Shown here: piece after piece, positions 62,935 through 64,000 of the stretch
Layout: the number at the start of each line of letters is the position of its first letter
Numbering within the stretch: position 1 is the stretch's first letter
DNA from: Todiramphus chloris collaris
Taxonomy: Eukaryota; Chordata; Aves; Coraciiformes; Alcedinidae
NCBI GenBank assembly: GCA_025345505.1
Contig: JANVCC010000261.1
Location: 5,795,460 to 5,859,459, forward strand
Direction of reading: 5' to 3'
DNA length: 64,000 bases
Program-made: the position numbers and the translations under genes
The notes under the pieces: model-generated
The model's input: only the letters and a program-made list of their open reading frames with translations
The model's database searches: none
Told to the model about the DNA's origin: nothing

Positions 62935-63872
62935 ATGTCCAGATCCGGGGACAGGACCTCCACCTTCGACCCCAGCCACAGCGACAACCTGCTGCACGGC
63001 CTCAACCTGCTCTGGAGGAAGCAGCTCTTCTGCGACGTGACCCTGACGGCCCAGGGCCAGCAGTTCCACTGCCACAAGGCCGTGCTGGCCTCCTGCTCCC
63101 AGTACTTCCGATCCCTCTTCTCCAGCGGCGGCGGGAGCGGCGGGCACCCCCACGCCCTGGGGCTGGGGCCCGGTGCCCAGGACGGGCTGGGGGGCCCGCC
63201 GAAGGAGCCGCCGCCGCCACAGCCGCAGGAGGAGCCCGGCACGCCGTCCTCCTCTCCGGAGGACAAGCTGCTGGCCAGCCCGCGGGCCATCAACAACCTG
63301 GTGCTGCAGGGCTGCTCGTCCATCGGGCTGCGGCTGGTGCTGGAGTACCTGTACACGGCCAACGTGACCCTCTCGCTGGACACGGTGGAGGAGGTGCTGT
63401 CGGTCAGCAAGATCCTGCACATCCCGCAAGTCACCAAGCTGTGCGTGCAGTTCCTCAACGACCAGATCTCGGTGCAGAACTACAAGCAGGTGTGCAAGAT
63501 CGCCGCCCTGCACGGCCTGGAGGAGACCAAGAAGCTAGCCAACAAGTACCTGGTGGAGGACGTGCTGCTGCTCAACTTCGAGGAGATGCGCGCCCTGCTC
63601 GACTCGCTGCCCCCCCCCGTCGAGTCGGAGCTGGCGCTCTTCCAGATGTCCGTGCTCTGGCTGGAGCACGACCGGGAGACCCGCATGCAGTACGCCCCGG
63701 ACCTCATGAAGCGCCTCCGCTTCGCCCTAATCCCGGCGCCGGAGCTGGTAGAGCGGGTCCAGTCGGTGGATTTCATGCGCACCGACCCCGTCTGCCAGAA
63801 GCTGCTGCTGGACGCCATGAACTACCACCTGATGCCCTTCAGGCAGCACTGCCGGCAGAGCCTGGCCAGCAG
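62935..63872 (+). CDS. KLHL14: KLHL14 (Printor), first coding exon: N-terminus, BTB and BACK domains (partial gene)
   Basis: This exon encodes the first 312 residues plus two bases of the next codon of kelch-like protein 14, a BTB-BACK-Kelch protein. The family acts as Cullin-3 ubiquitin-ligase adaptors, and KLHL14 is also known as a TorsinA-binding protein. The start is placed at MSRSGDRT: the -3 base is G, and the 37 in-frame residues upstream look intronic. The BTB domain begins around residue 17 (LLWRKQLFCDVTL; FHCHKAVLASCSQYFRSLFSS) and resumes after an insert with NNLVLQGCSSIGLRLVLEYL and the segment to about residue 178. Residues 65-118 are a Gly/Pro-rich low-complexity insert. The BACK domain spans about 183-300 (QNYKQVCKIAALHGLEETKK through MNYHLMPFRQ). 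The exon ends AG|GTGAGG, a consensus donor in phase 2; the ORF stops one codon later, inside the intron. The family protein is about 630 residues, so the Kelch repeats are outside the window. The identity rests on recognised sequence and is very secure. Confidence 0.97.
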
Positions 63873-63968
63873 GTGAGGGGGCGGCGGGAGTGGGGGGGGC
63901 TTCCCGCACAGACGCCCCTTCGGCGGCTGGGGGAGTGGGGGAGCCCCCGCAGGGCGCGGGGCCGAGGG
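63873..63968 (+). other. KLHL14: Start of KLHL14 intron after the BTB-BACK exon
   Basis: The sequence begins GTGAGGGGGCGG, a good 5' splice site. The rest is GC-rich with G runs until the assembly gap. The reading frame closes immediately (TGA at 63874), as expected for intron sequence. Confidence 0.85.
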
Positions 63969-64000
63969 NNNNNNNNNNNNNNNNNNNNNNNNNNNNNNNN
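63969..64000. other. Assembly gap (run of N)
   Basis: 32 N bases end the window directly after G-rich sequence, consistent with sequencing dropout in the CpG island. Confidence 0.99.

Larger units (their letters stand above)
61270..63968. promoter_or_regulatory. CpG island at the KLHL14 promoter and first coding exon
   Basis: CpG dinucleotides and G+C rise abruptly compared with the AT-rich 60 kb upstream and stay high through the coding exon to the gap. GGGCGG-type GC boxes occur (for example near 61691). This is the typical CpG-island layout of a vertebrate developmental gene. No TATA box can be assigned confidently. The boundaries were judged by eye, not computed. Confidence 0.85.

Noticed and set aside
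62719-63513. 264- and 214-residue minus-strand ORFs opposite KLHL14
   Set aside because: They are shadows of the GC-rich coding exon; the plus strand clearly encodes BTB and BACK domains.

Overview
The window looks like bird nuclear DNA. It carries CR1 LINE copies, one with the ATTCTRTG-type tail typical of avian CR1, a solo LTR resembling avian ERVL-type LTRs, and a CpG-island vertebrate gene. I could not align anything, so the species is not determined.

Layout: about 60 kb (1 to roughly 60,500) has no protein-coding gene that I can support. It is mostly unique, fairly AT-rich intergenic DNA with scattered transposon remains and simple repeats. The recognisable remains are three avian-type CR1 pieces (12401-12720 minus; 16288-16603 plus; 49510-49629 plus), three to four much older CR1-type LINE fossils (11850-12115 minus; 20155-21260 minus; 25225-25500 plus, weak; 42155-42670 plus), a solo LTR with a near-perfect target-site duplication (17860-18347 minus), and an old hairpin-forming dispersed repeat (39982-40064).

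The only gene starts at the right edge. KLHL14 (Printor) is on the plus strand. Its first coding exon runs from ATG 62935 to a splice donor after 63872 and encodes an N-terminal segment, the BTB domain and the BACK domain. The Kelch repeats must lie beyond the window. Upstream I infer a noncoding 5' exon ending at 61262 (donor CAG|GTAAGT), an intron of about 1.6 kb, and a 45-base UTR segment before the ATG. A CpG island covers about 61270-63968. Its upstream side carries extreme homopurine, homopyrimidine and poly-G tracts. The sequence breaks into Ns at 63969.

The 60-kb stretch is best read as the 5' intergenic flank of KLHL14, which may hold distal regulatory elements. In mammals CCDC178 lies upstream of KLHL14, but I could not identify any of its exons here. 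I found no novel multi-gene system. The items most worth checking are the 5' exon structure, the CpG-retaining promoter segment, the species-variable insert in the BTB domain, and the AT-rich candidate regulatory blocks.
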